64,000 bases of DNA from Candidatus Thiodictyon syntrophicum (GTDB lineage: Bacteria > Pseudomonadota > Gammaproteobacteria > Chromatiales > Chromatiaceae). The translations under genes were made by a program, and so were the position numbers. Below are positions 16,482 through 25,431 of the stretch, piece after piece; the stretch's first letter is position 1, and the number at the start of each line of letters is the position of its first letter. The notes below the pieces were generated by a model. It did not search any database and had not been told where the DNA came from. It saw nothing but the letters and a program-made list of their open reading frames with translations. The stretch spans positions 352,865 through 416,864 of the forward strand of contig NZ_CP020371.1 of the NCBI RefSeq assembly GCF_002813775.1, in the 5' to 3' direction.

Positions 16482-17417
16482 ATGAATTTATCGAATGAAT
16501 TGGCTGACTATTGGATTGAAGCGGCTCGCACAGCCGCGGGTGAGTTCATTCATAATGCTGAATGTATATCTGAGAATCCGGCTGTCAAGGCGTATTTCAA
16601 GAAGAACAAACACGGCGGTAGTTATTGGCTGGAAATAAGAGAGCCGCGTCCAATTGTTAGGCTTGTAGATATCGAAATTCAAAAAGCAATCAACCCTATT
16701 ACCTTAAGGGCCCGGATTTGGTATTATAGCGGAGAACCTAGTCTTCCCCGGCGACATAAAGAGTTGGGGTTAGTGTCTCTTGGAAATGAAGAGATTCGCT
16801 GTAGCGAGATAGATCCGAGAGAATCGTGGTTACGGCAGTTGGCCGTTAATGGCGTTGCAGTCGAAGGGGTGGAGTACCCTCTGAGAAAAGTAGAGTTCTT
16901 AAACAGCGAATCGGAAATAGGTTCCGGACTCGCGGCTATATTAAATGATCTATGGTCGGTTTCGCTGCAAATTGAGAATGGAAATGTAGTAGCTGCGAAA
17001 AACTTTTTCCCTGAAGAAATTGGCGAATTGGAGTCGATGCTTTATGAGGGAGCAATCTCGAAGGTCAATGTTAATAAGTTTGAGCGAAACAGAAGGGCGC
17101 GAGAGCAATGTATAGATCACTTCGGATCAGAATGTCAGGTTTGCCATATCGAGTTTGGCGAGCTATATGGCGAGATTGGAGCAGGTTTCATTCACGTTCA
17201 CCATTTGGTTCAGCTGTCATCAATCGGCGAAACTTACGCGGTGAATCCAATTCAAGACTTGGTGCCGGTCTGTCCAAATTGCCACGCTATGCTTCACCAG
17301 CGAAACCCGCCATTATCAATCGAAGAACTTAGGGCGAGGTGTAAGTGCGTCAACATAATGGATTGTAAGAAATCAGATAATCACGAAAACGCTAAGCGTC
17401 AAAAAACAGTAGTTTAG
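16482..17417 (+). CDS. HNH endonuclease, AT-rich, probably acquired
   Basis: A protein of 311 residues from ATG 16482, chosen because AGAGGGA lies just upstream; a TTG at 16467 is also in frame. Residues 1-200 are an unrecognised domain. The last 110 carry an HNH nuclease core: CQVCHIEFGE, HVHHLVQLS, NPIQDLVPVCPNCHAMLH. The domain cuts DNA and binds one metal at the HH/N/H residues; the four cysteines probably bind structural zinc. The layout (variable N-domain plus C-terminal HNH) is typical of modification-dependent restriction enzymes such as McrA-like proteins. Its base composition is far lower in GC than all neighbours, which indicates horizontal transfer. Confidence 0.8.
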   Translation: MNLSNELADYWIEAARTAAGEFIHNAECISENPAVKAYFKKNKHGGSYWLEIREPRPIVRLVDIEIQKAINPITLRARIWYYSGEPSLPRRHKELGLVSLGNEEIRCSEIDPRESWLRQLAVNGVAVEGVEYPLRKVEFLNSESEIGSGLAAILNDLWSVSLQIENGNVVAAKNFFPEEIGELESMLYEGAISKVNVNKFERNRRAREQCIDHFGSECQVCHIEFGELYGEIGAGFIHVHHLVQLSSIGETYAVNPIQDLVPVCPNCHAMLHQRNPPLSIEELRARCKCVNIMDCKKSDNHENAKRQKTVV

Positions 17418-17534
17418 TATAATTGACGCTCATAAATAAATCTGTTGAAGTACTTAGCCGCTCAGACCCCCACTCTAGACTCTGCGTCCCCGAACGATGA
17501 GTCAGTACGCTTGCGATGGGATTGAATCGTCGAA

Positions 17535-18506
17535 ATGGGCGTCGAACTGTATGATGACGGGGGACTGATCTGCGGCTTTCAACTTCAGCCGCAGGGACCA
17601 GCCATCGCCCTCGATCTTAGCGCGCTCGATGCGCTGCAACCACCCGGGCAGTGCCTCTGGCTGCATTTCAACCTCAACGATCGGCGTGCCATCGAGTGGG
17701 TCAAGGCGTGCGCCTGGCTCAGCCCGGAAAGCCGGGACTTGCTGCTGTCGGGCGAACACAATACGCGCATTGAAGTGACCGGTAGCACCATCGCCGGAGT
17801 CCTGTCTGACGTCCTTGCCGACGATCCGGACGAATTCGGCATGTTCCACTTCTACGCCGATCAGTCCTACCTGTTGACTGGCCGGCACCATACGATCTCA
17901 GCGGCGGGTCTGTTACGCGCGGACCTGCGTCGCGGCGTGCCGATCGCGAACACCGCCGCCTTGCTGAACCGCCTGTGGGGCCATGTGCTCGCGACGTTTA
18001 AGAAGATGGTCGCCGCCTATGGGGAGATTATCGATGATGCCGAGGATCGGGTATTCGCCGGCCGCGATTGCGAGATGAATTTCGGGCAGCATCGCCTGGC
18101 GATGGCACGCTTGCGACGCCAGGTGGCCGCCAACGGCCATGCCTTGCGCGACCTTCCCGGGCATCTTCCGCCATGGTGGGACGGGCCGGCGTCCAAGGAG
18201 TTGATGAGGTTGGGGCGGACGCTGTCGTCGGTCACCCAGGACCTCGAACTCGTGCAGGAGCGGGCGCGGCTGCTGAACGAGGAGATCGATCGACGCCTCA
18301 CCGAACGAACGAACCGCAATCTCTATTTCGTTTCCGTTGCGGCGACGGTGTTTCTGCCCATCACCCTGCTGTCCAGCATCTTCGGCATGAATGTCGGCGG
18401 CCTGCCGTGGCTTGATGATCCCAACGGGTTCGCCTGGGTCATGGGGTGCATGCTGGCCGCCGTCATCATCGCCGTCGTCTTGATTTACCGGCGCCGCATG
18501 CTTTAG
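17535..18506 (+). CDS. CorA/ZntB-family metal transporter
   Basis: A protein of 323 residues from ATG 17535. The N-terminal cytoplasmic domain (about 1-130) is followed by a long helical stalk and two C-terminal membrane segments (about 260-285 and 297-318). The signature GMN (SIFGMNVGGLPW) ends the first one. The spacing and the early QPQGPAIALDLS / WLHFNLND region resemble the ZntB branch, so Mg, Zn or another divalent cation is possible. It stands alone, followed by a strong hairpin. Confidence 0.88.
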   Translation: MGVELYDDGGLICGFQLQPQGPAIALDLSALDALQPPGQCLWLHFNLNDRRAIEWVKACAWLSPESRDLLLSGEHNTRIEVTGSTIAGVLSDVLADDPDEFGMFHFYADQSYLLTGRHHTISAAGLLRADLRRGVPIANTAALLNRLWGHVLATFKKMVAAYGEIIDDAEDRVFAGRDCEMNFGQHRLAMARLRRQVAANGHALRDLPGHLPPWWDGPASKELMRLGRTLSSVTQDLELVQERARLLNEEIDRRLTERTNRNLYFVSVAATVFLPITLLSSIFGMNVGGLPWLDDPNGFAWVMGCMLAAVIIAVVLIYRRRML

Positions 18507-18527
18507 CGGTCCAAGCGTCGATCCTCA

Positions 18528-18559
18528 AGGTCGGGCAACGCTGGGGCCTTGCCCGACCT
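18528..18559. terminator. Bidirectional hairpin after corA
   Basis: AGGTCGGGCAA and TTGCCCGACCT form a perfect 11-bp stem with a 10-nt loop, between the convergent corA gene and the small minus-strand gene. No T-run on the corA side. Confidence 0.6.
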
Positions 18560-18582
18560 CGCCGCCGCCGCGCGGTGGCGGT

Positions 18583-18846
18583 TTACTTCTTGATCATTTC
18601 GTCTTTCATGCCGGCGTCGAAGAAGTCCTTGTGTGCCTTCTCGAAGTCAGCACAGGCGGCCCCGCCCTTGGCCAGATTCATCCGCGTGCACTTTCTGGTC
18701 CCCTTGGCCAGGTCGGCACAGGCGCCGCCCGGCGCAAACAGCGGGGCGCAATCCTTATGCATTTGCGCCTTCAGGGCCGCCTCGTCCTCTGCGGCCATCG
18801 CCACCGCACCGAAAAGAAATAACATGCAGAACACTGGAAGTTTCAT
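18583..18846 (-). CDS. Small secreted cysteine-containing protein
   Basis: 87 residues from the ATG at 18846, with GGGAGACAAG just upstream. A signal peptide (MKLPVFCMLFLFGAVAMAAED) leads to a mature part of about 68 residues with four cysteines in a regular pattern (DCAP, ACAD, KCTR, ACAD), so two periplasmic disulfides or a metal site are possible. It is rich in lysine and alanine. Family and role are unknown. Confidence 0.65.
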   Translation of the reverse strand: MKLPVFCMLFLFGAVAMAAEDEAALKAQMHKDCAPLFAPGGACADLAKGTRKCTRMNLAKGGAACADFEKAHKDFFDAGMKDEMIKK

Positions 18847-19129
18847 ATCTTGTCTCCCGATCAGCAAAGGCGTTGCGATACTGCTTGTCGGCAGTATCGA
18901 CTCGTTGAGCATCGCTGCCCGCGGCGACGCGGCGAATACGATGCGGTTGAACTCTAGCAGCGGCGCAAGGAGATATCAAGGTTCGACAATACTCAGTCAT
19001 GAAGCCGCAACATTACTTATGCGCATACCGGTCGCGCCGCCCGCAACGCTGGAATGAAAGCGCACTCCGATGTCCTCTCCCCGGGACTTCATGGCTATTT
19101 ATTCCTCAACCATGGTTCGTGGACGTCAC

Positions 19130-19253
19130 GACCTTGATCATCGTTCCGGCCAGCGGCCACCCTCTGGAGTCCAAGGCTTCAGCCTTGGTCCTGTAAATCC
19201 AAGGCTGAAGCCTTGGAATCCGGCCCGCGGCGGCCGGAACGATGATCAAGGCC
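19130..19253. mobile_element. Miniature element, module B, complete
   Basis: 124 bp with ends GACCTTGATCATCGTTCCGG and CCGGAACGATGATCAAGG, identical to the IS right end in the outer part. It encloses palindrome module B (GGAGTCCAAGGCTTCAGCCT ... CCAAGGCTGAAGCCTTGGA). No target duplication is visible in the flanks. Confidence 0.75.
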
Positions 19254-19285
19254 CGCTCGCCCCGCTCAGTGACCGCGCCGCGACC

Positions 19286-19376
19286 GTAGGGTGCGCCGTG
19301 CGCACCATGGCGCCGACCGAGACCCTGGCCCCGGCGATCAACCGGGGCCTCTCAAGGTGCGCACGGCGCACCCTAC
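19286..19376. repeat. GTAGGGT-family repeat, long form
   Basis: Arms GTAGGGTGCGCCGTGCGCAC and GTGCGCACGGCGCACCCTAC around CATGGCGCCGACCGAGACCC. It is a variant (TGCGCC instead of TCCGCT) of the repeat at 10665-10812. Confidence 0.7.
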
Positions 19377-19408
19377 GCCAATGGCTCGAGCAATTGCGTC
19401 TGGTGGTC

Positions 19409-20440
19409 CTAGCGTATGTTGGGGATCTCCGCTTGAACGCGCTCGATGACGGGCTTGGGCATCGGGATATAGCCAAGATCGGAGGCCATCGCCTGACCAT
19501 CCGCGAGCGCCCAGGTGACGAAGTCGCGCAGGGCCGCACCGATCCGCTCGTTGCCGTGCGCGCGGAAGAAGAGCATCCAGGTAAAGGTGACGATCGGGTA
19601 GGCCGCCGGGTCAGCGGGGTCAGTCACCCAGATGCGCAGGTCCTTGCCCGTGAGGTCCGCGCCGGCCAGGGCCGCCTGTCCGGACTCGTCGCTGGGGGCG
19701 ACGAACTGACCGGCGGCATTCTCCAACATCGCCACCTGGGCGTTGGTCGAGGTGGCGAAGAAATATTCGATGTAACCGATCGAACCAACCGTCTGGTTGA
19801 CGGTGGCGGTGACGCCATCGTTGCGCGGTGCGCCGATGATATTCGGCTGGTTCGGCCAGGACACCGAGGTGCCGGTACCGACCCGATTGCGGAAGGACTC
19901 GTTGATGGCGCTCAGGTGTTGGGTGAAGACGAAGGTGGTACCCGAGGAATCGGACCGGCGCACGACCCGGATCCGCCGGTCGGGGATGGTCAGGCCCGGA
20001 TTGGCGGCGACGATCCGCGGATCGGTCCAGTTGGTGATCTCACCGGAGAAGATCAGCGGGTAGACGGCACGCGGCAGGCGCAGGTTGTCGATACCCGGCA
20101 GGTTGTAGGCGAGCACGATCTCACCGGCCGTCATCGGCAGCACCAGCACCCCGCCGCGCACCTGGGCCATCTCCTCGTCGGTCATGGCCGCGTCGCTGGC
20201 GCCGAAATCGAAGGTGCGGTTGATGACGTTGCGCACCCCGGTGCCGCTGCCGACCGACTGGTAGTTGATCCGTATCCCCCGGTTGTCCCGGTTGAAGTGA
20301 CGAAACCAAGCCGAGTAGAGCGGGAACGGGAAGCTCGCCCCGCCGCCGTTGATCCGGACCTGCTGGGCCTGCGCCGGCAGGCTGAGCAGTAAGGTAAGGG
20401 CCACGGCGAGCGCGGCGGCGCCGATACGGTGCATAGGCAT
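19409..20440 (-). CDS. PstS-type phosphate-binding protein, orphan copy
   Basis: 343 residues from ATG 20440, with AGGAG 11 bp upstream and a signal peptide ending QAQ. It has the PstS fold signatures: GGGASFPFPLYSAWFRHF, YQSVGSGTGVRNV, FGASDAAMTDEEM, LPMTAGEIVLAYN, RRSDSSGTTFVFTQHL and YPIVTFTWMLF. It would bind phosphate in the periplasm. It stands alone, far from pstCAB at 41-44 kb, and is more divergent than the operon copy, so it may deliver phosphate to the shared transporter or bind another oxyanion. No Pho box was found in front. Confidence 0.85.
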   Translation of the reverse strand: MPMHRIGAAALAVALTLLLSLPAQAQQVRINGGGASFPFPLYSAWFRHFNRDNRGIRINYQSVGSGTGVRNVINRTFDFGASDAAMTDEEMAQVRGGVLVLPMTAGEIVLAYNLPGIDNLRLPRAVYPLIFSGEITNWTDPRIVAANPGLTIPDRRIRVVRRSDSSGTTFVFTQHLSAINESFRNRVGTGTSVSWPNQPNIIGAPRNDGVTATVNQTVGSIGYIEYFFATSTNAQVAMLENAAGQFVAPSDESGQAALAGADLTGKDLRIWVTDPADPAAYPIVTFTWMLFFRAHGNERIGAALRDFVTWALADGQAMASDLGYIPMPKPVIERVQAEIPNIR

Positions 20441-20520
20441 GCGAGTGCTCCTGACTGAGGTTACGGGGTGGGCCGGCATCGCCCGGGGGGCCTGGATCAG
20501 GGTCCCGGCCCCGCGGTGTC

Positions 20521-20599
20521 GTAGGGTGGACAAGCGCAGCGCAGTCCACCAGCGGCGGCTACGGCCGAACTGCCGAATTGCTGATCGAGGCCGCACGTG
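20521..20599. repeat. GTAGGGTGGACAAGCGCAGC repeat and element flank
   Basis: GTAGGGTGGACAAGCGCAGC followed by GCAGTCCACC, a short palindrome. The last 8 bp of this stretch (CGCACGTG, 20592-20599) are the left target duplication of the next element. Confidence 0.5.
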
Positions 20600-20777
20600 G
20601 GCCTCGATCATCGCTCCGGCCACCGCGGTGTGTCGGTCGGCCTTCAGGCCGACCGACTGGGAGCGCCGCACCCCAGTGCGGCCCGCCCTGTCCGCAGCAC
20701 GCAAGGCCGCGGTCGCTAGCGAGATCGCGCCGCACTGGGGTGCGGCGCTCCCAATGGCCGGGATTATGATCGAGGCC
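20600..20777. mobile_element. Miniature element, module C, with target duplication
   Basis: 178 bp with ends GGCCTCGATCATCGCTCCGG and GGCCGGGATTATGATCGAGG. A perfect 8-bp direct repeat, CGCACGTG, flanks it at 20592-20599 and 20778-20785. Inside are a perfect hairpin (GTCGGTCGGCC, TTCA, GGCCGACCGAC) and palindrome module C (GGGAGCGCCGCACCCCAGTG ... complement). Confidence 0.85.
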
Positions 20778-20907
20778 CGCACGTGGCACTCGCGGCGCCG
20801 CATGACGATCATCGCACCGCGCTGTGACAGGACCATGAACCCAAGCGTTGCACTGGGTTGAGCTGAGCGCACGCCGGGGCAGTCGGGGACCGGCGGCGCG
20901 ACCGGGC

Positions 20908-22767
20908 TCAGTCCTCCAGGTCGGCCACGGCCAGGCGCCGCAGGGTGGCGCGCTGTTTGCGGTAGTGCTCATCCATGCGGTCGATGATGCCGGCGAGAAA
21001 ACGGACGGTCTCGACGATCCTGGGTCCTTTGTTGAGCATGGCGCACTCGGCCATGATGCTCATGCCGGCGTCCGATACCTCGGCGCGCGAGGGGGCGCCG
21101 GTCTTGGCCATGCCCTCCAGGATCTGGGTCGCCCAGATCACCGGTACGTGGGCGGCCTCGCACAGCCACAGGATCTCCTGCTGGACCTCCGACAGCCGCT
21201 CGAAACCCACTTCCACCGCCAGATCGCCGCGCGCGATCATCACCCCGACCGGGGGCCGGTGCAGGCTCGCCAGCAGCAGGCGCGGCAGGTTCTCGAAGGC
21301 CCGCCGGTTCTCGATCTTGAGCACCACCCCCATCCGCTGCGCGCCCAAGCGGTCGAGTTCGGCGTGCAACTGGGCGAGGTCCTGGGGTTCGCGCACAAAG
21401 GACAGTTGGACCATGTCGGCCAGCCGGACGATCGCGGGGAGGTCGGCCAGGTCCTTGTCGGTCAGGGCGGACATTGCGAGCGGCGTGTCAGGGAAGTTGA
21501 TGCCCTTCTCGGCGCGCAGCCTGGCCCCTTTGGGTCCGGTCTGGGTGATGCTGACGGTGATCCGCTCGCCATCGTTGGCGGCGACCACCCCGCCGATCTT
21601 GCCATCGTCGAACCAGACGGTGTGTCCGGGACGGGCGAACTCGAAGGCGGTCGCGAGGGTGCAATGGACCTGCGCGGGGGTGACGACCGTGCCGTCCGCG
21701 GCGCGTTCGGCACCCTGGCCGGGCGCATCGCAGCGGGTCAGAATCAGCAGCTCGCCGACGGCCAGCGCGATCGGTTCGATGACTTCCGGCACATTGATGA
21801 AAGCGCCGCTGCCGACGGTTTCGCCGTCGCGCCGGGCGGTGACCCTGGTGGCTTCCTCCACATAGGCGGTCTGCTCGATCTCGGCCACCCAGGAGGCACC
21901 CCGCGCCTCGCGCACCAGCAGGCGGTGTTCCTGGCCGCGGGCGTCGGTGAATTCGAGCTGGTCGCCCATGGCGAGCTGGCCGAGCAGCCCGCCGCTGATC
22001 TCCAGGCGCAGGCGCAGGCCCGGGGGCCGCGGCTCGGCCGCCTCGGCGGGGGTCAGCCAGACCCGGCCCGGGCGCGTCAGCCGACCGAAGCAATCGCGCT
22101 GCGGGGCGAGCCGCTGCACCCGCCCGCTGGCCCGCAAGGCCCCGGTGCGCAGCTTGGGGCCGGCGAGATCCATGGCGACCCGGCAGCTGCGCCCGCGTGA
22201 CTGTTCGGCGCGGCGCAGGTTCTCGACCATCGCCGCCCACTCCGCGGGGCCATCGTGGGCGCAGTTGATGCGCATCACGTCCATGCCGGCATCCAGCAGG
22301 TCTTGGACGAGTTGGGCATCGGTCGCCGCCTCGCTGGGCATGGTAACCATGATGCGCACGAGGCGGCCCTGGGGTTCGGGTCCCAACAGGGCCAGCGCGT
22401 GCTCGCGCAGCCGCTGCGGGCCGGACCTGAAGTCCACCGGGGGCGGCGGCAGGGGCGGGTGCCCGCCGCCGGGCGCCGCGTCCTGAAGCTGCGCAAGGAC
22501 GCCGATTACGGCGTTGAGGCTCGCCAGGGCATGCGGCTCCAGCACCCCGAGCGAGGACAGACCGAGTGCGCTGAGGTCCTGTTGCAGGGCGCGGATGTCG
22601 TGCCGCCGCACGCTGAGATAATGCAGCAGGTTGCGGGCACTGGCGCGCTGCTGCGGCGCGATGGCGGCGAGCTCGTCGCCAAAGCGTTGTTCCAGGGCCA
22701 GGGCGCCGTCGCGCAGGGCGACGAGCTGGGCGGCGAGTGCGGCCACTTGGGCGGGGGTGGGAGGCAT
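20908..22767 (-). CDS. Pyruvate kinase with an N-terminal extension
   Basis: About 619 residues from the ATG near 22767. Residues 1-150 are a helical extension absent from standard enzymes. The catalytic barrel follows: VTMPSEAATDAQ, DVMRINCAHD, DLAGPKLR, WFDDGKIGG, GINFPDT, VVLKIENRRAFENL, MIARGDLAVE and PVIWATQILEGMAKTGAPSRAEVSDAG. It converts phosphoenolpyruvate and ADP to pyruvate and ATP. The usual C-terminal allosteric domain is missing and the B-domain region is unusually long. The typical early S-x-x-x-K-I segment is altered, so it belongs to an atypical group. Confidence 0.8.
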   Translation of the reverse strand: MPPTPAQVAALAAQLVALRDGALALEQRFGDELAAIAPQQRASARNLLHYLSVRRHDIRALQQDLSALGLSSLGVLEPHALASLNAVIGVLAQLQDAAPGGGHPPLPPPPVDFRSGPQRLREHALALLGPEPQGRLVRIMVTMPSEAATDAQLVQDLLDAGMDVMRINCAHDGPAEWAAMVENLRRAEQSRGRSCRVAMDLAGPKLRTGALRASGRVQRLAPQRDCFGRLTRPGRVWLTPAEAAEPRPPGLRLRLEISGGLLGQLAMGDQLEFTDARGQEHRLLVREARGASWVAEIEQTAYVEEATRVTARRDGETVGSGAFINVPEVIEPIALAVGELLILTRCDAPGQGAERAADGTVVTPAQVHCTLATAFEFARPGHTVWFDDGKIGGVVAANDGERITVSITQTGPKGARLRAEKGINFPDTPLAMSALTDKDLADLPAIVRLADMVQLSFVREPQDLAQLHAELDRLGAQRMGVVLKIENRRAFENLPRLLLASLHRPPVGVMIARGDLAVEVGFERLSEVQQEILWLCEAAHVPVIWATQILEGMAKTGAPSRAEVSDAGMSIMAECAMLNKGPRIVETVRFLAGIIDRMDEHYRKQRATLRRLAVADLED

Positions 22768-23029
22768 AATCGCTGGCGCTCTTAGAATGGTGGACGGGGC
22801 GGCGCGGCGCACGGTTGGGTCATTAAGATACGACCTTTTCATTGCGGTTCGACGACCCCCGGCACCATCGCGTCCCGCGGCAGGTCAGCGGCGGGGGGTG
22901 CCGCCTGCGCCTTGTTCATTCATCCCGATCGTCATGTCGAGCGCCGGCAATGCCGGCATCCAGGCATCCACCGTGGCGGTGCAGGGGCTCTCGACCGGCG
23001 CGGCCCCTGCCCAGAGCCGGCCGCTCCTG

Positions 23030-23497
23030 TCAGGCCGCAGGGGCACGCTTCCTGGTCTTGCGGGCGAAGCGGCGACCGAGGTCATCAAGGCTGTCTTCCA
23101 GGGCACTGGTGGTGACATTGTGCAGCTTGGCGTACTGATAGGCCAACAACGCGGCGGCATAGGCCTCGCTGCCGGCGGCGAGGTAGGTATCGTCGATCTT
23201 CCCAAACAATGCCTCGATGCTGTGACGCAGCGGATAGAGGGCCTCGACGAGTTGCACGTCGGCGCGGAACTCGGCGAGGCTGAAGCTGGCCGGGAAGATC
23301 TCCGGCTGTTCCTCGGCGACCGTCAGCGCCTGGCTGACGAAGGAGCGCTTCTTTTCGCCGAACTTGGGGCTGTCGGCGCGCTCGTCAGGGTTCAGGTCGA
23401 TCAGGAACGGTAGGGCCTCGGCCAGGGCCGCCAGGGCGGCCTTCGCCTGGTCGCGCTGTTCGTCGGTCAAGGTCGCATCAATCCGGTTCGAGGGCAT
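23030..23497 (-). CDS. Conserved hypothetical helical protein
   Basis: 155 residues from ATG 23497, with AGGAGAAGACCC upstream. Predicted to be nearly all alpha-helix (DEQRDQAKAALAALAEALPFL..., LVEALYPLRHSIEALFGKIDDTYL) with a basic tail (RRFARKTRKRAPAA). No known domain was recognised. Confidence 0.65.
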   Translation of the reverse strand: MPSNRIDATLTDEQRDQAKAALAALAEALPFLIDLNPDERADSPKFGEKKRSFVSQALTVAEEQPEIFPASFSLAEFRADVQLVEALYPLRHSIEALFGKIDDTYLAAGSEAYAAALLAYQYAKLHNVTTSALEDSLDDLGRRFARKTRKRAPAA

Positions 23498-23656
23498 GGG
23501 TCTTCTCCTGCATGCATCCACTGGTTAAACGTTTCGCCCACGGGGCAAAATCAGTATAGGAGTCTTGCGAGGGTGTCAGGCGACAGCTTGGCTGCGGACC
23601 GGGCCAGGTCGAGGGGTCGGTGCGACCATCAGGCCCCGGTTGGTGCGGTTTCAGGC

Positions 23657-24208
23657 TCAGGAAAAAAGGAACACCGCCGCACTGACCGCGCAGGTCCACC
23701 GCCCATGGGCGTCGCCTTCGGTGGCCGCGGTGATCGACAGACTCTCGATCACCAGGTTGCTGTGCTCGTAGATGCTGCGGCGCTCGTTCCAGGCGACCTC
23801 CGGGTCCAGTTCGAGCCCGAGCGTGCTGGCGAGCATACTGGCGGCGAGGTCTTCGGCATGGTCCCCGCTCTGTGCCGCCGTTTGGCCGAATCCGTGGTGT
23901 TCGGAGATGTATCCATAGCCATCGGGGTCCGCGGGTCGGGCGAGTCCGACGCTGGCATGGATGCGGCGGCCGGGCTCGTTGGTCTCGATCCGGGCCATCA
24001 CACAGAAGGTGATGTCGCCGGGCTTGAGGGTCTCCACCCCGACCTCGCGTGGGATCGACAGGCAATGGGGCGGGACGATCGAAGAGACATAGACCAGGTT
24101 CTGCTGCTCGATGTCGGCATCGCGCAGCGCCAGCTCGAAGGCGGTCAGGGCGTGGCGGTGCACGCCGATGCCCCTGGTCAAGAACACGCGCGCGGGTGTC
24201 GGAAACAC
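23657..24208 (-). CDS. Pyruvoyl-dependent arginine decarboxylase
   Basis: 183 residues from a GTG at 24208, with GAGGAATCGAGA upstream. The sequence follows the PvlArgDC pattern: FLTRGIGVHRHALTAFELALRDA, the self-cleavage region NLVYVSSIVPP (between the two serines), FCVMARIETNEPGRRIHASVGLA, and a closing WTCAVSAAVF. The enzyme cleaves itself to make a pyruvoyl group and converts arginine to agmatine. The agmatinase gene is divergent, 73 bp away, so together they form a two-step arginine-to-putrescine route. Confidence 0.88.
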   Translation of the reverse strand: MFPTPARVFLTRGIGVHRHALTAFELALRDADIEQQNLVYVSSIVPPHCLSIPREVGVETLKPGDITFCVMARIETNEPGRRIHASVGLARPADPDGYGYISEHHGFGQTAAQSGDHAEDLAASMLASTLGLELDPEVAWNERRSIYEHSNLVIESLSITAATEGDAHGRWTCAVSAAVFLFS

Positions 24209-24281
24209 TCTCGATTCCTCTTGGCAATAAGGGACCTGTGCTATGTTCCGGGTGATCTTAGCGACCGGCGTTTACCGAATC

Positions 24282-25166
24282 ATGACACCCACCTTTGCCA
24301 TCCCGCCCACCTTTCTCGGCAGCACCCTGGACCCCGCGGCGGCGCGCATCTGCGTGGCGGGCGTGCCCTTGGACCTCGGCACCACGAACCGCGCCGGGGC
24401 CCGCGAGGGGCCGCCGGCGGTGCGTCGTGCCAGCCGTATGCTGGTCGACGGCGACAACCCGGCGAATTGGCGGGACCCGCGCACGCTGGGGCTCGCGGAT
24501 GTCGGCGACTTCGCCATTGCCTTAGGCGACCTCCCCGGCTCCCTATCACTGATCGCCGAACAGGCGGCGGCCTACGCCCACCTGGTCACCATCGGCGGCG
24601 ACCACAGTATCACCTTGGGGCTGCTGCGGGCGCTGGCGCGGCGGTGCGGGCCGGTCGGAATGGTCCACTTCGACGCGCATGTCGATACCTGGCCCGACAG
24701 CTTCGGTCAGCCGCTCGGCCACGGCTCGGTGTTCTACCGGGCGATCGTCGAGGGATTGGTCGATCCGCGGCGGATGATCCAGATCGGCATCCGTTCGCCC
24801 TGCGAGCGCGCCGTTTACGACTGGACCCTGGCCCAGGGCGTGCGCATCGTCACGGCCGAGGAGGTCCACGAGAGCGGACCGCGGGTCGTCGCCGAGCAGG
24901 TACACGCGGTCCTTAAGTCCGGCCCGGCCTATCTCTCCTTCGACATCGATGCCATCGATCCCGGCCAGGCGCCCGGCACCGGCACCCCCGAGGTCGGGGG
25001 GCTGTTCACCTGGCAGGTCATGGCGATCCTCAAACGGTTGGCGGGGATCGACTTCCGCGGCATGGACTTAGTCGAGGTCGCCCCCGCCTACGACCAGGCC
25101 GAGATCACCGCGTTGGCCGGGTCAGCGGTGATTTGGCAGTACCTCTGTCTGCAGCCGTTCTCTTAG
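24282..25166 (+). CDS. speB: Agmatinase
   Basis: 294 residues from ATG 24282; an upstream in-frame ATG at 24243 is less likely because the family start aligns here. It has the ureohydrolase metal motifs GGDHS (about 107-111), HFDAHVDTW (about 128-136) and SFDIDAIDPGQAPGTGTPE (about 222-240). It hydrolyses agmatine to putrescine and urea using two Mn ions. Its divergent neighbour makes agmatine from arginine. Confidence 0.9.
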   Translation: MTPTFAIPPTFLGSTLDPAAARICVAGVPLDLGTTNRAGAREGPPAVRRASRMLVDGDNPANWRDPRTLGLADVGDFAIALGDLPGSLSLIAEQAAAYAHLVTIGGDHSITLGLLRALARRCGPVGMVHFDAHVDTWPDSFGQPLGHGSVFYRAIVEGLVDPRRMIQIGIRSPCERAVYDWTLAQGVRIVTAEEVHESGPRVVAEQVHAVLKSGPAYLSFDIDAIDPGQAPGTGTPEVGGLFTWQVMAILKRLAGIDFRGMDLVEVAPAYDQAEITALAGSAVIWQYLCLQPFS

Positions 25167-25177
25167 ACCTATCCAAA

Positions 25178-25235
25178 CGGAGGTCGAGGCTTCAGCCGGA
25201 TGCGGCGCCGCTGCCCGCTAAAGCGTCGGCCTCCG
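25178..25235. repeat. Inner palindrome module D
   Basis: CGGAGGTCGAGGCTTCAGCC ... CGCTAAAGCGTCGGCCTCCG, the module also found in the element at 12900-13059, here without a left outer arm. Confidence 0.65.
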
Positions 25236-25251
25236 GTCGCGTCGCCCCGGC

Positions 25252-25411
25252 GGCCTTGGTCATGATCCCGGCCACCCGGCACCGGCGAGCGCATGCGCGC
25301 AGCCTTAGCCGAACGCTGGGAGCGCCGCATCCCAGTGCGGCGCGGCCTCGCGGGCGACCGCGACGCTGCGTGCTGTGGGTAGGCCGCGCCGCACTGGGGT
25401 GCGGCGCTCCC
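25252..25411. mobile_element. Miniature element, module C, right end missing
   Basis: Left end GGCCTTGGTCATGATCCCGG followed by module C (GGGAGCGCCGCATCCCAGTG ... complement, 25318-25411). The right terminal repeat is absent. Confidence 0.6.
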
Positions 25412-25431
25412 AGTGGGCCGAGCCTTCCCTC

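Noticed and set aside
19130..19253. Target duplication for this module B element
   Set aside because: The 8 bp on the two sides (GACGTCAC and CGCTCGCC) do not match, so no recent insertion can be claimed.
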